A stretch of DNA of 64,000 bases from Saprospiraceae bacterium (GCA_016717655.1 JADKFC010000001.1:124001-188000), one strand, 5' to 3'. Positions 30,196 through 41,045 are shown, counted from the first letter of the stretch. Numbers and translations are program-made. Notes: generated by a model not told the origin, from the letters alone.

Positions 30196-33100
30196 TTACT
30201 TTATTTTCACCCATTTTGAAGTAAACCAGGAACCGGCAACTTGCCAGTTTATAAAATAAACTCCAGCGGGCAATTGTGATACATCATAATGATATGGGCC
30301 AGATGATGCGTTTCCAGATTGAATATGCAAAACAACACCATTTAGGTCTGTTATGGTGATTTTTTGTAGGGCTGTATTGGATTTAAATTTTAACCAGAGG
30401 TCGTTGATTGCCGGATTAGGAAAAACTTCGCACCAATTGTTTTTTAATGCATCACCAGTACTGCTTATCTTATCTACCTTCCATTCCTCACTTTCAAAAG
30501 TACAACCATTGGCATCTGTTACAACCAGTTGATAGGAGCCCGGAAGATTGGTAGAAAGCAGCGAGTCTCGGAAATCTGTAGCCACTTGATCTTTGTACCA
30601 CAAAAACTGATAAGGAGGTGTTGCTCCTTCAACGATCATGCCAATGTAAGCATTTTCTGCATCGGTAATGGTGAGTTGGGTGCTATCTGTATTTACCACC
30701 CACACTGTGGGTGAGCTAAGATCAAACTGAAAGTTGAGGGCACAGAGATGGTCATCGGTGATAGTCAAAAGATATTGGCCTGTCGACAAGGCCGTCAACT
30801 CGGGGTTTTGGCTTCCATCTGACCAAAGGTAGGTGTAGGGTGGGGTACCACCCGTAGGCAAGACGGCGATTTGGCCATCATTTCCGGCAGGACAAAGGAT
30901 GTTTTGTATATTGGCAGCCAGATCGATTGGGCTGGGTTGCTGGATGGTAAACTCGGTTATTGATTCGCAGCCGCCTTCATCGGTGAGGGTGAGCTGATAG
31001 GTGCCCGCTGAAAGTTGAGCAACAACTGAGCCCGCGCTGCCATCAGACCAAATCATTTGGTAGGGAGGCAGTCCGCCACTGGGGGTAAGGCTGATCGAAG
31101 CATTGTTGTCTCCAAAACATTTGGCATCGTTGATTACTTGTTCTGTGGTCAAAGCACAGGCGATGTCATCACAATTGCGACTTGTAACTTCTGTAGTTGC
31201 AACACAGCCATCGGCATCGGTTACTTCCAGCAGGAGGGTGGTGCCAGACTTTACTGCCGCCTCAATGCCAAGACCGTAGTAGGTGTAAGGTGCCTTGCCT
31301 CCAATAGCGGAGGGCAATAAGACAACGGCGCCATGGCCTGTACATTCCTGGGTAATGGATAGGTTTATTTTTTCGTAATCCGGTTTAATATCTTTGATTT
31401 CTACACACATCTGGCCTCTGGAGTATCCGGTTTGAGTGCGTTTGGAAGCCACTTGCAAATAATACACGGTATTGGGTTTTAAATGCTCTAGGGTCACATA
31501 CCCATCACAATAATGCAGTTCACAGTCGCAATAAACCGAAGTCAGATCATTGCAATTGCCCGAATACAGGGCCGCCAGGTATTCAAAACCGGCATCAATG
31601 CGCAGGTACAAGGTGGTAGCCTGGGCGGTTTTAAAACTAAACCACACATCGCTGTCAATATAAACCTCACATTTAGGCACTACACCGGTAAAAAGGCCGA
31701 CCGATGTTGTCAGCCGAAGTGCAATTGCCATTGATGGCAATGCCATTGGAAGCAGCGCAGGGAAGGGCCGGTGCTGTTGACTCCTCTGCTTTGTCTACCG
31801 TTACACAGAGATGACCTTCAAGGGTCGAAAAGTAAGAACTGATTTGTACAAAGTAGGTTTGACCAGCGATCAGATCGGCATCCAAAAAACTTCCGGCATA
31901 AGTGGAAGCTACTTCAATCAGATCAGTACAACTACCGGTATAAAGTGCGATGGTTTCAGCAAAATCTGCCTTGGTTTTAAACCGATATACTTCCGAAGAA
32001 TCGGGAACAAAGCTGTACCATACATCGGCCCTCGATCTGAGATTGACGGTAGGCAGCACTCCTTCGGTTTCGGCGTTGATGTTGTCAATGCGCTCACAAT
32101 TGTTGCCCAAGGTAAGGGGACCGCAGAAAGACAAAAATCTTCTTGCGGAGTACCTGGAGAATTGGCTAACCCTAGCTGGATACAACCACTGCCGGAAGAA
32201 AGTCCAAATTCCGCTTCTTTTCCCGCCACCCTGATAAAATAATTCTGACCGGCTTGCAGCTCACTAAAAATACGCTCACCTTCAAAGCCATATTCATCTC
32301 TGTCTATGGTGGTCATTAAGTTGGGACTATCGCAAGTGCCGGAGGCCAGCTGCAGTACATCGTTGAATCTGCTTTGGGTTTTAATTTCATACTGACCAGA
32401 CACTGTGGGTGTAAACCTATAGTAAAGGAAGCCCCTTGCCTCTGAATTTTGTTGCCATTCATCATCGGGGAGGGCATAGTCATTGTTGTATTCCAGACAG
32501 TTTTGTTGTACAGTGAGGTCAATGGCTTTGGTACAGCGGTCATTGATATTGCCAAGTCCAATAACCTTTACATTGTCCATGCCCAGCCACCATGCCCAGC
32601 CACCATCATTGTATTCCCAAACGAGTCTGACGCGCTTACTTTTGAAAGCCGACAGTTCGATGGTATCGGGTAAAAATTCATCTACATTGGGTCCGCCAAA
32701 ATCTGCCGAATAGGTTTTTACAGGCTTCCAACTGGTACCATCATCGACGTACAATTGGAAATATTCATTTTTTTCATAAAAGCGAAAAATAAAATCATAG
32801 GTGAGGATATAACGTTCGTATACATCTGCATCAAAAAACGGGGTGTAGATGCGGTGTTTCGACAAAGGGGCATTTTCGCCTAAGATATCATCATTAAAAA
32901 ACAAAAAACAGGTGCCGTCAATTGATTTGCCATCTGTAAAGATATCTACCTTCCAATCGTCAACCCCGGCTACGATTTCAGTAGACCAGCCTTCAGGAAG
33001 GGTACAGTCATTAAAGTTGGACCCTAACAGGATTTCACCCCCCTGACCACTGGCTGAAACTGCAATGTTATCAATGGCAGCCCACCAACCCCAATTGGCC

Positions 33101-33648
33101 TTATCGTCGTATTCAATAACCAATCGCATGCTGTCCGAAGCAATAAAACTCAGGTCGGATTTTACATTGACAAATTCACTGAACTTGGTGCCTGCATAAT
33201 TCCGGCCTTTAAATTCCCTGATCAGGTGTAGTTTTTTTCCATCATCGGCATAGATTCTAAAAACCTCTTCTCCGTCTCTGCGAAAATGGGCCTGAGCAGT
33301 AAAATCGACATTGGTATATCCATCGGTATGGAACCAGGTGGAATAAAACCTCAGCACAAAGGGCTCCGTTTTATCCCCGGTAAAGTCGTCATCAATGAAC
33401 AACATACAGGAGCCGTCGATGGTGGAACTATCCGATTTTGGGTTAGTAGGTTTGCCTACCGCCCATTTTACATTTTGATTGCCTTCTAGTGAAACCGTCC
33501 ATTGATCAGAGAGGACACAGTCATTAAAATTCTCTTCAAACAGTACCGTTTGTGCCTGTGCGGTATTGATAATTAAAAGAAGTATGAAACAAAAGAAGAT
33601 TCTGCCCTGCATGCAACAACATTTATTCTGTAAGGTAAATTTAATCAA
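30196..33648 (-). CDS. T9SS-secreted SprB-repeat protein with two frame breaks
   Basis: Three overlapping frames form one gene of about 1150 residues. It begins with a signal peptide (IFFCFILLLIINTAQAQ; Met13 at 33612 is an alternative start). Two jelly-roll-like domains (ENFNDCVLSDQW, SNFNDCTLPEGWS) are followed by three pre-peptidase-like domains (NDRCTKAIDL..., ADVWYSFVPDSSEVYRF, SDVWFSFKTAQATTLYLR), two SprB repeats (GGLPPYQMIWSDGSAGSV, GGTPPYTYLWSDGSQNPE) and a T9SS type A domain (CEVFPNPAINDLWLKF ... SKWVKIK). Adding one G at 32116-32119 and removing one A at 31690-31694 restores one frame. Predicted to be exported and cell-surface attached; SprB-type repeats are known from gliding/adhesion proteins. 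Confidence 0.85.
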
Positions 33649-33706
33649 GTATTTTGTTTTAATTGCTTAATTTTGATAAATTGCACAAAAAAGAAAAGGT
33701 TCTGAT

Positions 33707-35140
33707 ATGGCAAACCTTACACCTTATGCAGCCGGGGCCCAAAATCCCTGGAACAAAGAAAGGGTAATTCACTTTTACCGAAGGTTGGGCTATGGTCCCC
33801 GACCCGAACAGTTGGCGCCTGCATTGGCAGCCGATCCCCTTGTCCTGGTTGAAAGCGCTTTGGATGGAATAAAAAACAAGGCCCTGCCTGCATCACCTGT
33901 TTGGGCCAACTATACGGCTGAGATTTATGAAGCCGACCCTGATCTGATTGGCGAACATCGCACTGAATTGTTTGATTCTATCTATGATGAAATTTTGAGC
34001 GATGGACTTAGGATGAAGCTGGTTATGTTTTGGCACAATCATTTTGTTACTGAGGTGAATGTGTATGGTTGTAATAAATACCTTTGGAATTATTATGCAT
34101 TGTTACTCAAACATTGTGTAGGCAATTTTAAGGTATTTGTAGAGGCCATAGGCAAGTGTCCAGCCATGTTGGATTACCTCAATGGCAATGACAATGAAGT
34201 GGGTAAGCCCAACGAAAACTATGCCCGGGAGCTGATGGAACTCTTTACAATGGGTGAAAATAATGGCTATACCCAAAACGACGTGGTAGAAGTTGCCAGG
34301 GCGCTAACAGGGTATAAATGCAATCCCAACATTTGTGACAACGTGAGTTTTAACAATGCCAAATTCGACAAGACCAATAAAATTATTTTTGGGAAGGTTG
34401 GTAATTGGGGTTATGATGATGTACATAACCTCATTTTTACTGAACGAAAAACCCAGGTTTCCAGGTATATATGCGGTAAGCTGTACAGGGCCTTTGTCAA
34501 CAAAGAAATAGATACAGAATTTGTCAATGCCTTGGCAGATCTGTTTATATCTTCCAACTGGGAGCTCTTACCCGTGTTAAAAACGATGTTTAAGAGTGCC
34601 CATTTTTTTGACCAGCAAAACATAGCTTCATTGATCAAAAATCCGACAGAGTGTTTTCTGGATCTGGTGAGGGCTACAGGTGTGGCCAGTGCCAATGTCA
34701 AAGACAGGTACAGCACTTTTAGGTATGGGGCTGCCAACCTGGGCATGGAAATATTTAATCCCATCAATGTAGCCGGATGGCCGGGGCACCAGGAATGGAT
34801 CAATGAAAACACCCTAACCCGGAGGTGGAATTATTGTAGAGACATTGTTAATACGATTACCAATGCAACCAATCGGGAGGTTTTGCGGAGTCTGGCCTTG
34901 CAGTTGGCCGAAGGCAATAACAATGACCCCGACTTGATCACAAGGGCACTATCTTTACATTTTTTGGGACAAGCGCTGGATGAAGAATTGCATGCCAAAG
35001 CCTTGTTGTATTTTAAAAGCGATATACCTGCCAATTACTACGATGATGGTTCGTGGAATCTTACATGGGCAGAAGCACCCTTTCAGGTGGGTAATCTTAT
35101 GCAGTTTTTGGTCAAATTACCAGAGTTTCAATTATCATAA
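33707..35140 (+). CDS. DUF1800 family protein
   Basis: A 477-residue protein. HFYRRLGYGPRPEQL, KLVMFWHNHFVTE, ENYARELMELFTMGENNGYTQ and GWPGHQEWINENTL are marks of DUF1800 proteins. No clear signal peptide is visible at the chosen ATG (33707). DUF1800 genes are almost always followed by a DUF1501 gene, as here (10-bp gap), and the two products are thought to act together in the envelope. The biochemical role is unknown. Confidence 0.9.
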   Translation: MANLTPYAAGAQNPWNKERVIHFYRRLGYGPRPEQLAPALAADPLVLVESALDGIKNKALPASPVWANYTAEIYEADPDLIGEHRTELFDSIYDEILSDGLRMKLVMFWHNHFVTEVNVYGCNKYLWNYYALLLKHCVGNFKVFVEAIGKCPAMLDYLNGNDNEVGKPNENYARELMELFTMGENNGYTQNDVVEVARALTGYKCNPNICDNVSFNNAKFDKTNKIIFGKVGNWGYDDVHNLIFTERKTQVSRYICGKLYRAFVNKEIDTEFVNALADLFISSNWELLPVLKTMFKSAHFFDQQNIASLIKNPTECFLDLVRATGVASANVKDRYSTFRYGAANLGMEIFNPINVAGWPGHQEWINENTLTRRWNYCRDIVNTITNATNREVLRSLALQLAEGNNNDPDLITRALSLHFLGQALDEELHAKALLYFKSDIPANYYDDGSWNLTWAEAPFQVGNLMQFLVKLPEFQLS

Positions 35141-35150
35141 GCAGTGAGTC

Positions 35151-36872
35151 ATGTGTGAAAAAAAGATCATAAACCGATCCGGTAAAACGATGAATGATGA
35201 GGCTGCTCATGAAAAAGAACATTTGGGCTTCAGTAGGCGCGACTTTCTTCAGAGTGCCGGCTTATTTTCTGCGGGTCTGGCAGCAACCCTGAGTGGGGTA
35301 CCGGTCTATGCCATGGGTAATGCCTGGAAGATGGCACCATTGGCTGCCCTTGAATCCGATAGGGTGCTGGTATTGATCCAGATGAGGGGCGGCAATGATG
35401 GACTCAACATGGTCATCGACAGATTTAACCCAGAGTATTATGATATAAGGCCTACCCTGGCCATAACAGAAAATAATTTGTGGGCGCTCAATAGTAAAAC
35501 AGGAATGCCCAACAATATGATCAACCTCAAACCCATGTGGGAGGAAGGTAAGATGAAGGTAATTCAGAATGTAGGGTATCCGCAGCCCAATTACTCCCAT
35601 TTTCGGTCATCGGATATATGGGCCTCTGCTTCTGATACCTATGAATATGAAAATTCAGGTTGGATAGGCAGGTACATCCAACACGATTTACCGGCCTACC
35701 TCGAAGCACAACCCACGGTGCCACCCGCCATGCAGATTGGGGTGCAGACAGACCTGATTTTTCAGGGTGAAGATCTCAATCTGGCCCTGGCAGTAAGCAG
35801 TCCGCAGGAGTTTTATAAGCTGGCCAGCAGCGGGCAACTATATTCTTTGAGCAATCTTGACAATACACCGAGGGACAAAGAGTTGTTTTACCTCCGTCAG
35901 GTAGCCAACAGTGCCTTCCGGTATAGCCAAAGCATCAGCGATGCCTACAACAAGGGAAGAAATGAAGTCAGTTATCCTGACAGCAACCTGGCACAGCAGC
36001 TGGCCATAGTATCCCGATTGATCAAAGGAAATTTGGGTACCAAGGTGTACCTGGTTTACATCGATGGCTTTGATACCCATGCCGAGCAATACGACAAACA
36101 CCTGAATTTGCTAAACCAGCTTAGTTCTGCCGTAAAATCTTTTTACGACGACCTGGGTAAGGGGGGCAAAGATGACAAGGTGCTGGGAATGACCTTCTCA
36201 GAGTTTGGCAGGACCATCTATGAAAATGGATCAGAAGGCACAGACCACGGCACCAGCGCACCCATGCTGATGTTTGCCAAAGGACTGGGACAAGACATAG
36301 TGGGCGATGCCCCTGATTTGATCAATGTAGACAATTACGGTGATCCGTTTTTTGAAATTGATTTCAGAGATGTGTACGCCTCAGTGTTGAGCCAGTGGTT
36401 TGGCCTTCCGGCAGAAGTAACACAGTTTGTGGTAGGTAAGGAAAAAGAAGGAATCAACAATCTTGTACCCCAGCAACCGGAAACCATCGGTACTGAAAAT
36501 TTTGGTGCTCTGTTGGGCCATAGAATGGCAGCAGATCAGCCGGATGTGTTGCAGATCAGATATTCTATTAACCAGGGTGGTCCAGCCATATTGGAGATCC
36601 TCAACGAAGGAGGACAGGTGATCCGCACCTTGTTAAATAGCTCTGTAGAAAAGGGTTCGCATACACTGGAAGTGGATATCAAAAAACACGCATTGCGCGC
36701 CGGCACCTATACCTATCGACTGAAGGTAGGGGGTAAGATATATCAGCGGAAGATGGTGTTGGGGAGTAGATTTTGTTATGTTTTTTCTTGTATTTGGTTT
36801 AGTATTTCTACAATCATTACGGATGCTATATCTCATAATATAAATGGGGAGCCCCATTATATTATCCCTTAA
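35151..36872 (+). CDS. DUF1501 family protein with Tat-like signal and T9SS-like end
   Basis: As read it is 573 residues. The N-terminus has a twin-arginine-type signal (FSRRDFLQSAGLFSAGLAATLSG). The body shows LIQMRGGNDGLNMVI, the VYIDGFDTHAEQYDKH core and FGRTIYENGSEGTDHGTSAP, as in the sulfatase-like DUF1501 family. Near the end, VIRTLLNSSVEKGSHTLEVD ... YTYRLKVGG resembles a FlgD/T9SS sorting domain. The final 33 residues (after KMVLG) run through a hairpin and look wrong: adding one G to 36761-36764 gives LGE and TAG at 36767-36769, the probable real stop. Pairs with the DUF1800 gene just upstream. Confidence 0.88.
   Translation: MCEKKIINRSGKTMNDEAAHEKEHLGFSRRDFLQSAGLFSAGLAATLSGVPVYAMGNAWKMAPLAALESDRVLVLIQMRGGNDGLNMVIDRFNPEYYDIRPTLAITENNLWALNSKTGMPNNMINLKPMWEEGKMKVIQNVGYPQPNYSHFRSSDIWASASDTYEYENSGWIGRYIQHDLPAYLEAQPTVPPAMQIGVQTDLIFQGEDLNLALAVSSPQEFYKLASSGQLYSLSNLDNTPRDKELFYLRQVANSAFRYSQSISDAYNKGRNEVSYPDSNLAQQLAIVSRLIKGNLGTKVYLVYIDGFDTHAEQYDKHLNLLNQLSSAVKSFYDDLGKGGKDDKVLGMTFSEFGRTIYENGSEGTDHGTSAPMLMFAKGLGQDIVGDAPDLINVDNYGDPFFEIDFRDVYASVLSQWFGLPAEVTQFVVGKEKEGINNLVPQQPETIGTENFGALLGHRMAADQPDVLQIRYSINQGGPAILEILNEGGQVIRTLLNSSVEKGSHTLEVDIKKHALRAGTYTYRLKVGGKIYQRKMVLGSRFCYVFSCIWFSISTIITDAISHNINGEPHYIIP
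36836..36864. terminator. Hairpin after the DUF1800-DUF1501 pair
   Basis: Arms 36836-36849 and 36852-36864 pair over about 13 bp with one bulge around a two-base loop (GGGG-AG-CCCC at the tip). There is no T run directly after. It lies beyond the likely real stop at 36769. Confidence 0.55.
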
Positions 36873-37070
36873 TATTACCTATGTTCTTACGTCAAGTGTG
36901 GGGCTGTGAAAACGAATAACAAATAAATGTTATTTATTTTATTCTGATAATCAATTAGATATATTTATTGACCAAAACCGTATGTTAATTATTTATTTTA
37001 AATGAAAATATTTGATCGAAATCGATTTAAACAATAATTTTGCTTTATTAATAACCTAAACAATTTAATT

Positions 37071-37510
37071 ATGAAAACATTCTCTTCTTCTTTCTTCTTT
37101 CTGTAGTTAGTGTTTTTGGACAATTGATTCCTACCCCGCAAATTTGTATTGACAACTGGGATCCAAGTCCTGTCAAATTGTGTGGTGAGTTGTGATGTAT
37201 GCACCTTTACTTTTATTGTGGTGTGGCCAATGATGCACACCCTGAGTGGAATTCAGAATGTAATATTTATGTGAGGTGCAGTGAAGAGAGCTACATCAAA
37301 ATGTACGATCAAAACAATTCATCAAATATATTTGGTGCAAGTTGGATAGGCCCATGTATATCTGTTCCAACAAATTGCCCTACCTACCCTGGCAATGCTT
37401 TCGGCCCTCCTCCTTCTTACAATTTTGCAGGAAATGTTGTCCTGGAGGTTTATACGCCAGATGGTTCTAAATTGTTATGTTCTACAACCTATAATTTTAA
37501 TTGTTATTGA
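37071..37510 (+). CDS. Small secreted protein, broken by a frameshift and an in-frame TGA
   Basis: ATG at 37071 opens a frame that stops after 11 codons. Adding one A to 37074-37077 gives a good signal peptide (MKNILFFFLLSVVSVFGQ) and IPTPQICIDNWDPSPVKLCG. That frame then meets TGA at 37193-37195 but continues open behind it for 105 codons (CMHLYFYCGVANDAHPEW ... STTYNFNCY) to TAA at 37508-37510. About eight Cys in 147 codons suggest disulfides in an exported protein. The TGA could be another sequencing error (for example a lost TGG) or real decay. No family recognised. Confidence 0.5.
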
Positions 37511-37659
37511 GAGGTGTTGGATTCATTGTTTTATGGGCTTTCTTAAAATATTCATCTCAAAAACTATTATAATAACGAAAAAATATTGACTATTAGTCTT
37601 ATTATAATATTTTCACTAATATGTAATTTGAATTCACCTCAAGTCAATGTTCAGGTACT

Positions 37660-38947
37660 TTGATTTTGTTAAATAATAATGATCTTGAAAATTTTGTTCA
37701 AAACAATCCAAATTGTAGGAATTTTAAAGGTACGGTGCATTTGAAAGATGATTTTTCTGATTTAGATAGATTTTTCAGTGTTTTTGATACGATAGAAGGC
37801 GTTATCATACAGGATAGCAAGCTAGATAGTTTTATCGTACCGTTAAATAAGGAAATTGAAAAGTATTATATCCATGATAATGCAAGTTTGTCAAGAATCA
37901 ATCTAAGATCGAATTCAGAAGGCGGATCATTGGATGTAGAAGGTAATATGCATTTGACTTCCATGTCATTATCCTTCTTGCGGATATTTTTTTACTATGT
38001 AAAAACTGATACTTTGCTAAAGGTAAATATTGAGAGGGAAGCCCAAATTTATCATCATGTTACAAATGGAAACGTTATTTATACAGGGAAGAAGTTGAAA
38101 ATGTATTTCCAATACGACCTCAATGAAAATGACAGTTTATACAATTTTTCCAAAATTTTGGAACATTTTATTTTGGATAGTATTGATAACATTAGGATTT
38201 TTAATCGAAAAAAGTTTGATTGTGATGGAGTTGAGGATATTCAACAAATAAATAGTCTATACTTTTCCAACATCGATACTCTTTCATTGGAGGGCTTTGC
38301 CAGTGCGTCAAACAATTAATGCTCTATATGTAGGAAAATGTCATAATGTTGTAGATTTCCGCCCTATGGCAGACACGAAGGCAAACTATATTTCATTGGT
38401 CAATAACAATGGATTGTTATCTTTAGAAGGACTACCAGTTTCAAGGCAGATGTATGGCTTGTATTTGGCTCAAAACCAAAATTTATCCGATATCTCAAGA
38501 TTAAATGAGGTGGATGACTTTTTAGATGACTTTATCGAGACTTCAGACAGGGTTTGGATTAGAGATAATCCCAAAATATCCTTCTGTTCCTACACGGCTA
38601 TTTGCGATCTGGTGGTTAACTTGGGGTCTCCCTATGTTAACATATCAGGCAATGTAATGGATTGTTTAGATAATGAAAGTGTGAAAGGAGCCTGCATTAC
38701 ATCGACTTCAGACCATGGATATGAAACAGAGCAGTGGGTAGTTGTAATGAACCAAACCATCTTGTTTTTGAAGGATAATTTGAAGGACGCAAAGATGTAT
38801 GATAGCTGTGGTAAGCTGATCTGGTGTCAAAACACTCCTGCCAAAGGCTACGAATTGGATTTGACTTCATTCAGCAGTGGCCTATATTTATTGCAACTGC
38901 AAGATGCTGAGGATGCACTAAAAACTATTAAATGGATTGCTGATTGA
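37660..38947 (+). CDS. Receptor-L/LRR-like secreted protein with T9SS-type end, frame broken at 38296-38298
   Basis: Two frames join into one gene. The first begins CSGTLILLNNNDLENFVQNN and PNCRNFKGTVHL, a pattern seen at the start of Bacteroidota receptor-L-like proteins. Removing one T from 38296-38298 continues it as LSLEGLPVRQTINALYVG, followed by a similar LSLEGLPVSRQMYGLYLA unit. The C-terminus (YDSCGKLIWCQ ... FSSGLYLLQLQD ... IKWIAD) looks like a T9SS type A domain. The signal peptide is probably encoded upstream in another frame (TISLIIIFSLICNLN, from about 37585), so one more break near 37640 is likely. Exported surface protein of unknown ligand. Confidence 0.65.
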
Positions 38948-38987
38948 TGAATAATACTTTTTAAAATATCAGGGGGGTATTGATTTA

Positions 38988-39528
38988 ATGAGACAAATGT
39001 CTTATATTTGTGGACAAATGTCTATTATGGGTAAATCAGTGGAAAATAGTTCGGCAATGAGGGCAGAAGAGTTGGCAGCTATTTATTTGCGTAAAGAGAG
39101 CTCCAAAAAGTCAGCTGCCAAAGGAGCCGGCTTTGATTTTGTCCGTTTTTTTTCGGATAAAATGAAAATCATAGAGGCCATCAGGTCCGGTATTCCCCAC
39201 CCATTATTTGAGGTACTGGCAGGTTATGTACCACTCCAGGAGGCAGATTGGGTAGAAGTGTTGGGGGTTTCTTCCAAGACTTTGCAGCGTTATAAAGCAT
39301 CGGGTCACCATGTTTTCAGTTCCATCCATTCCGAAAAGATCATCGAGATGGCTGAGGTTACCTTTATGGGCATTGAAGTTTTCGGTGATGTAGAAAATTC
39401 AAGCTCTGGCTCAATACCCCAGCTACGCCCTGGGTAGTTACAAGCCAAAAGAGCTCCTTATTTCCTCTTATGGCAAAGAAATGGTTTTGGGTGAGCTCAC
39501 CCGCCTTCACTACGGCATCTTTGTATAG
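38988..39528 (+). CDS. Xre/MbcA/ParS-type antitoxin, two homopolymer frame breaks
   Basis: The long frame to 39437 contains the helical core IRSGIPHPLFEVLAGYV, EVLGVSSKTLQRYKASG and IIEMAEVTFMGIEVFGDVE of antitoxins with a DUF2384 C-terminal domain. The expected ending is found by adding one A at 39394-39397 and one C at 39417-39420: KFKLWLNTPSYALGSYKPKE, then the conserved SYGKEMVLGELTRLHYGIFV and TAG at 39526-39528. The corrected protein has about 180 residues; Met at 39027 is an alternative start. The toxin ATG follows the stop with no gap, as expected for an antitoxin-toxin operon. Antitoxins of this family bind the RES toxin and usually repress their own promoter. Confidence 0.85.
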
Positions 39529-39984
39529 ATGGAGGTTTTTCGATTGAGCAGGGCCCGTTTTGCTGACCAACTCTCTGGAGTAGGTGCGGCTTTAAAAGGC
39601 GCCAGGTGGAATTCTCCGGGCGTGGAGATGGTCTATACTTCCCAGAACCGGTCATTGGCAATGGCAGAAGTGTTGGTGCATCTTTCGCTGGGCATGTTGC
39701 CCGATGACTTCAGGATGCTGACGATTTGGATCCCCGACAACCTGCCAATCATTAAGTGGAGCCTAAAAGACCTACCCAAAAATTGGAATGAGTTTCCTTT
39801 CGCTGCCGCCACTCAAAAAATGGGTGATGCCTTTGTTTTGGAAAATGAGGCTGCTGTTTTGTGCGTGCCGTCTGTAGTGACCACTGGCGACTTTAATTAC
39901 TTGTTAAACCCGGCCCATCCTGACTTCAAAAAAATCCAAATTCTGGAGTCGGTACCCTTTCCTTTCGACAATCGGCTGGTTTGA
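39529..39984 (+). CDS. RES-domain toxin
   Basis: A 151-residue RES protein. FRLSRARFADQL, GARWNSPGVEMVYTSQNRSL and AMAEVLVHL hold the conserved Arg, Tyr/Ser and Glu residues of the family. RES toxins degrade or phosphorolyse cellular NAD+ and arrest growth unless bound by the partner Xre-type antitoxin. The ATG directly follows the antitoxin stop (TAG-ATG), so translation is coupled. The toxin frame is intact while the antitoxin frame appears broken twice, which would be lethal or strongly inhibitory if the breaks were real. Confidence 0.9.
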   Translation: MEVFRLSRARFADQLSGVGAALKGARWNSPGVEMVYTSQNRSLAMAEVLVHLSLGMLPDDFRMLTIWIPDNLPIIKWSLKDLPKNWNEFPFAAATQKMGDAFVLENEAAVLCVPSVVTTGDFNYLLNPAHPDFKKIQILESVPFPFDNRLV

Positions 39985-39990
39985 GTAGGT

Positions 39991-40974
39991 CTATTTTAGT
40001 CTGAGGGTTTTGGCGATTTTTTGAAACATCGGCAGGTTTTGGTCAAATTGTCCGCTGGTGGTGCCTAAAACCATGTAGTAGGTAAAATCAACAAAGGCCA
40101 TCAACTGATAGATCATTTTTTTTTCTTTGGTATATCGGTCTTCACCATAAGCAATGATTTCTACCGCGGGCAGGCCATTTACAGTTACTTCTGCAATAGA
40201 ATCAATCTGGATGGCAACGATGCCTGGCAATTGTTTAATCCTGTCGGTGGCAAATGTCTTTTTATCTCTAAATTCCAGTTTTCCTTCTGATTTGGTGGTC
40301 AACAAGGCCGTTTTTTCGGGGTTTTCGGTAGGCATTTTACCATCAGTAGTGTACACCAGCGAATTGGAAGCGGATTTGGCAAGGATAAAGGGGCTACCCG
40401 TAACATCGATATCGTAATTGGCCGCATTTGAAAAAGGAGATGCATTAAATTTTCTGTAAACAGCCGTAAACATTGCTTTTTTCAGTGCCTGGCCGGTGGA
40501 ATCCATGTGAAGAGCAGGCAGACTGGCATTGATGATCAAGGTGGTAGAATCAACACCAAAGGCAAGCACCATTTTGGCATATTTACCATTGGCAGAAGGT
40601 TGCTCGGCTTCAACATAAAATCCCGGATATCCATTGAATTGGATTTCTTCTTCGTGTTTGACTGTTATGTTTTTTTCACGCATGGCCTGGGCTCCAAAGA
40701 GGCGGGCGGTTGATTCAAATTGTCCCGTAAGTTCAAGCACAATGATGCTGGCATTGACACTTTCTTTCATGATGCCGTTGAGGCCTTTAATGCTGGCAAA
40801 TCCTGGTGGGGGAACGATAAAGACACTGCTATTTCCCAATCTTTCATGATCTTTGGATAAGGCCGAATTGACCTTCCTAACATTGACTGTCTTTTGAGCG
40901 ACCAAATAAAAAGGGTGGGTAATCAAGGTAAAAATCCCAATAAAAAAGACAACAGTAGAGTTAAATTTTAACAT
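39991..40974 (-). CDS. Exported protein of unknown function, 327 aa
   Basis: Signal peptide (STVVFFIGIFTLITHPFYLVAQ). The mature protein has the segments FIVPPPGFASIKGLNG, FNGYPGFYVEAEQPSANGKYA and a second half with PGIVAIQIDSIAEVTVNGLPAVEIIA, which look like two related alpha/beta units in which a PPGF or VNGLPA turn precedes a strand. No catalytic motif, lipobox or sorting domain. It is convergent with the RES toxin and lies downstream of tRNA-Asn on the same strand, beyond a terminator. Confidence 0.65.
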   Translation of the reverse strand: MLKFNSTVVFFIGIFTLITHPFYLVAQKTVNVRKVNSALSKDHERLGNSSVFIVPPPGFASIKGLNGIMKESVNASIIVLELTGQFESTARLFGAQAMREKNITVKHEEEIQFNGYPGFYVEAEQPSANGKYAKMVLAFGVDSTTLIINASLPALHMDSTGQALKKAMFTAVYRKFNASPFSNAANYDIDVTGSPFILAKSASNSLVYTTDGKMPTENPEKTALLTTKSEGKLEFRDKKTFATDRIKQLPGIVAIQIDSIAEVTVNGLPAVEIIAYGEDRYTKEKKMIYQLMAFVDFTYYMVLGTTSGQFDQNLPMFQKIAKTLRLK

Positions 40975-41013
40975 CGCTGAATTGAAGTTGAATAAGCGGT
41001 GAAGAATATAACG

Positions 41014-41044
41014 AAAAAAGGGTTCAACTTTCGAAGAACCCTTT
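41014..41044 (-). terminator. Terminator of tRNA-Asn
   Basis: AAAGGGTTC (41017-41025) pairs with GAACCCTTT (41036-41044). On the minus strand the stem is followed by a T run (plus-strand A 41014-41019). Confidence 0.8.
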
Positions 41045-41045
41045 G

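Noticed and set aside
36770..36872. Extended C-terminus of the DUF1501 protein
   Set aside because: The extra residues follow a likely lost G, are unlike a sorting-domain end and run through a hairpin.
37193..37195. TGA read as selenocysteine or tryptophan
   Set aside because: Other genes in the window stop at TGA, no selenocysteine insertion structure was seen, and this region already contains likely sequence errors.
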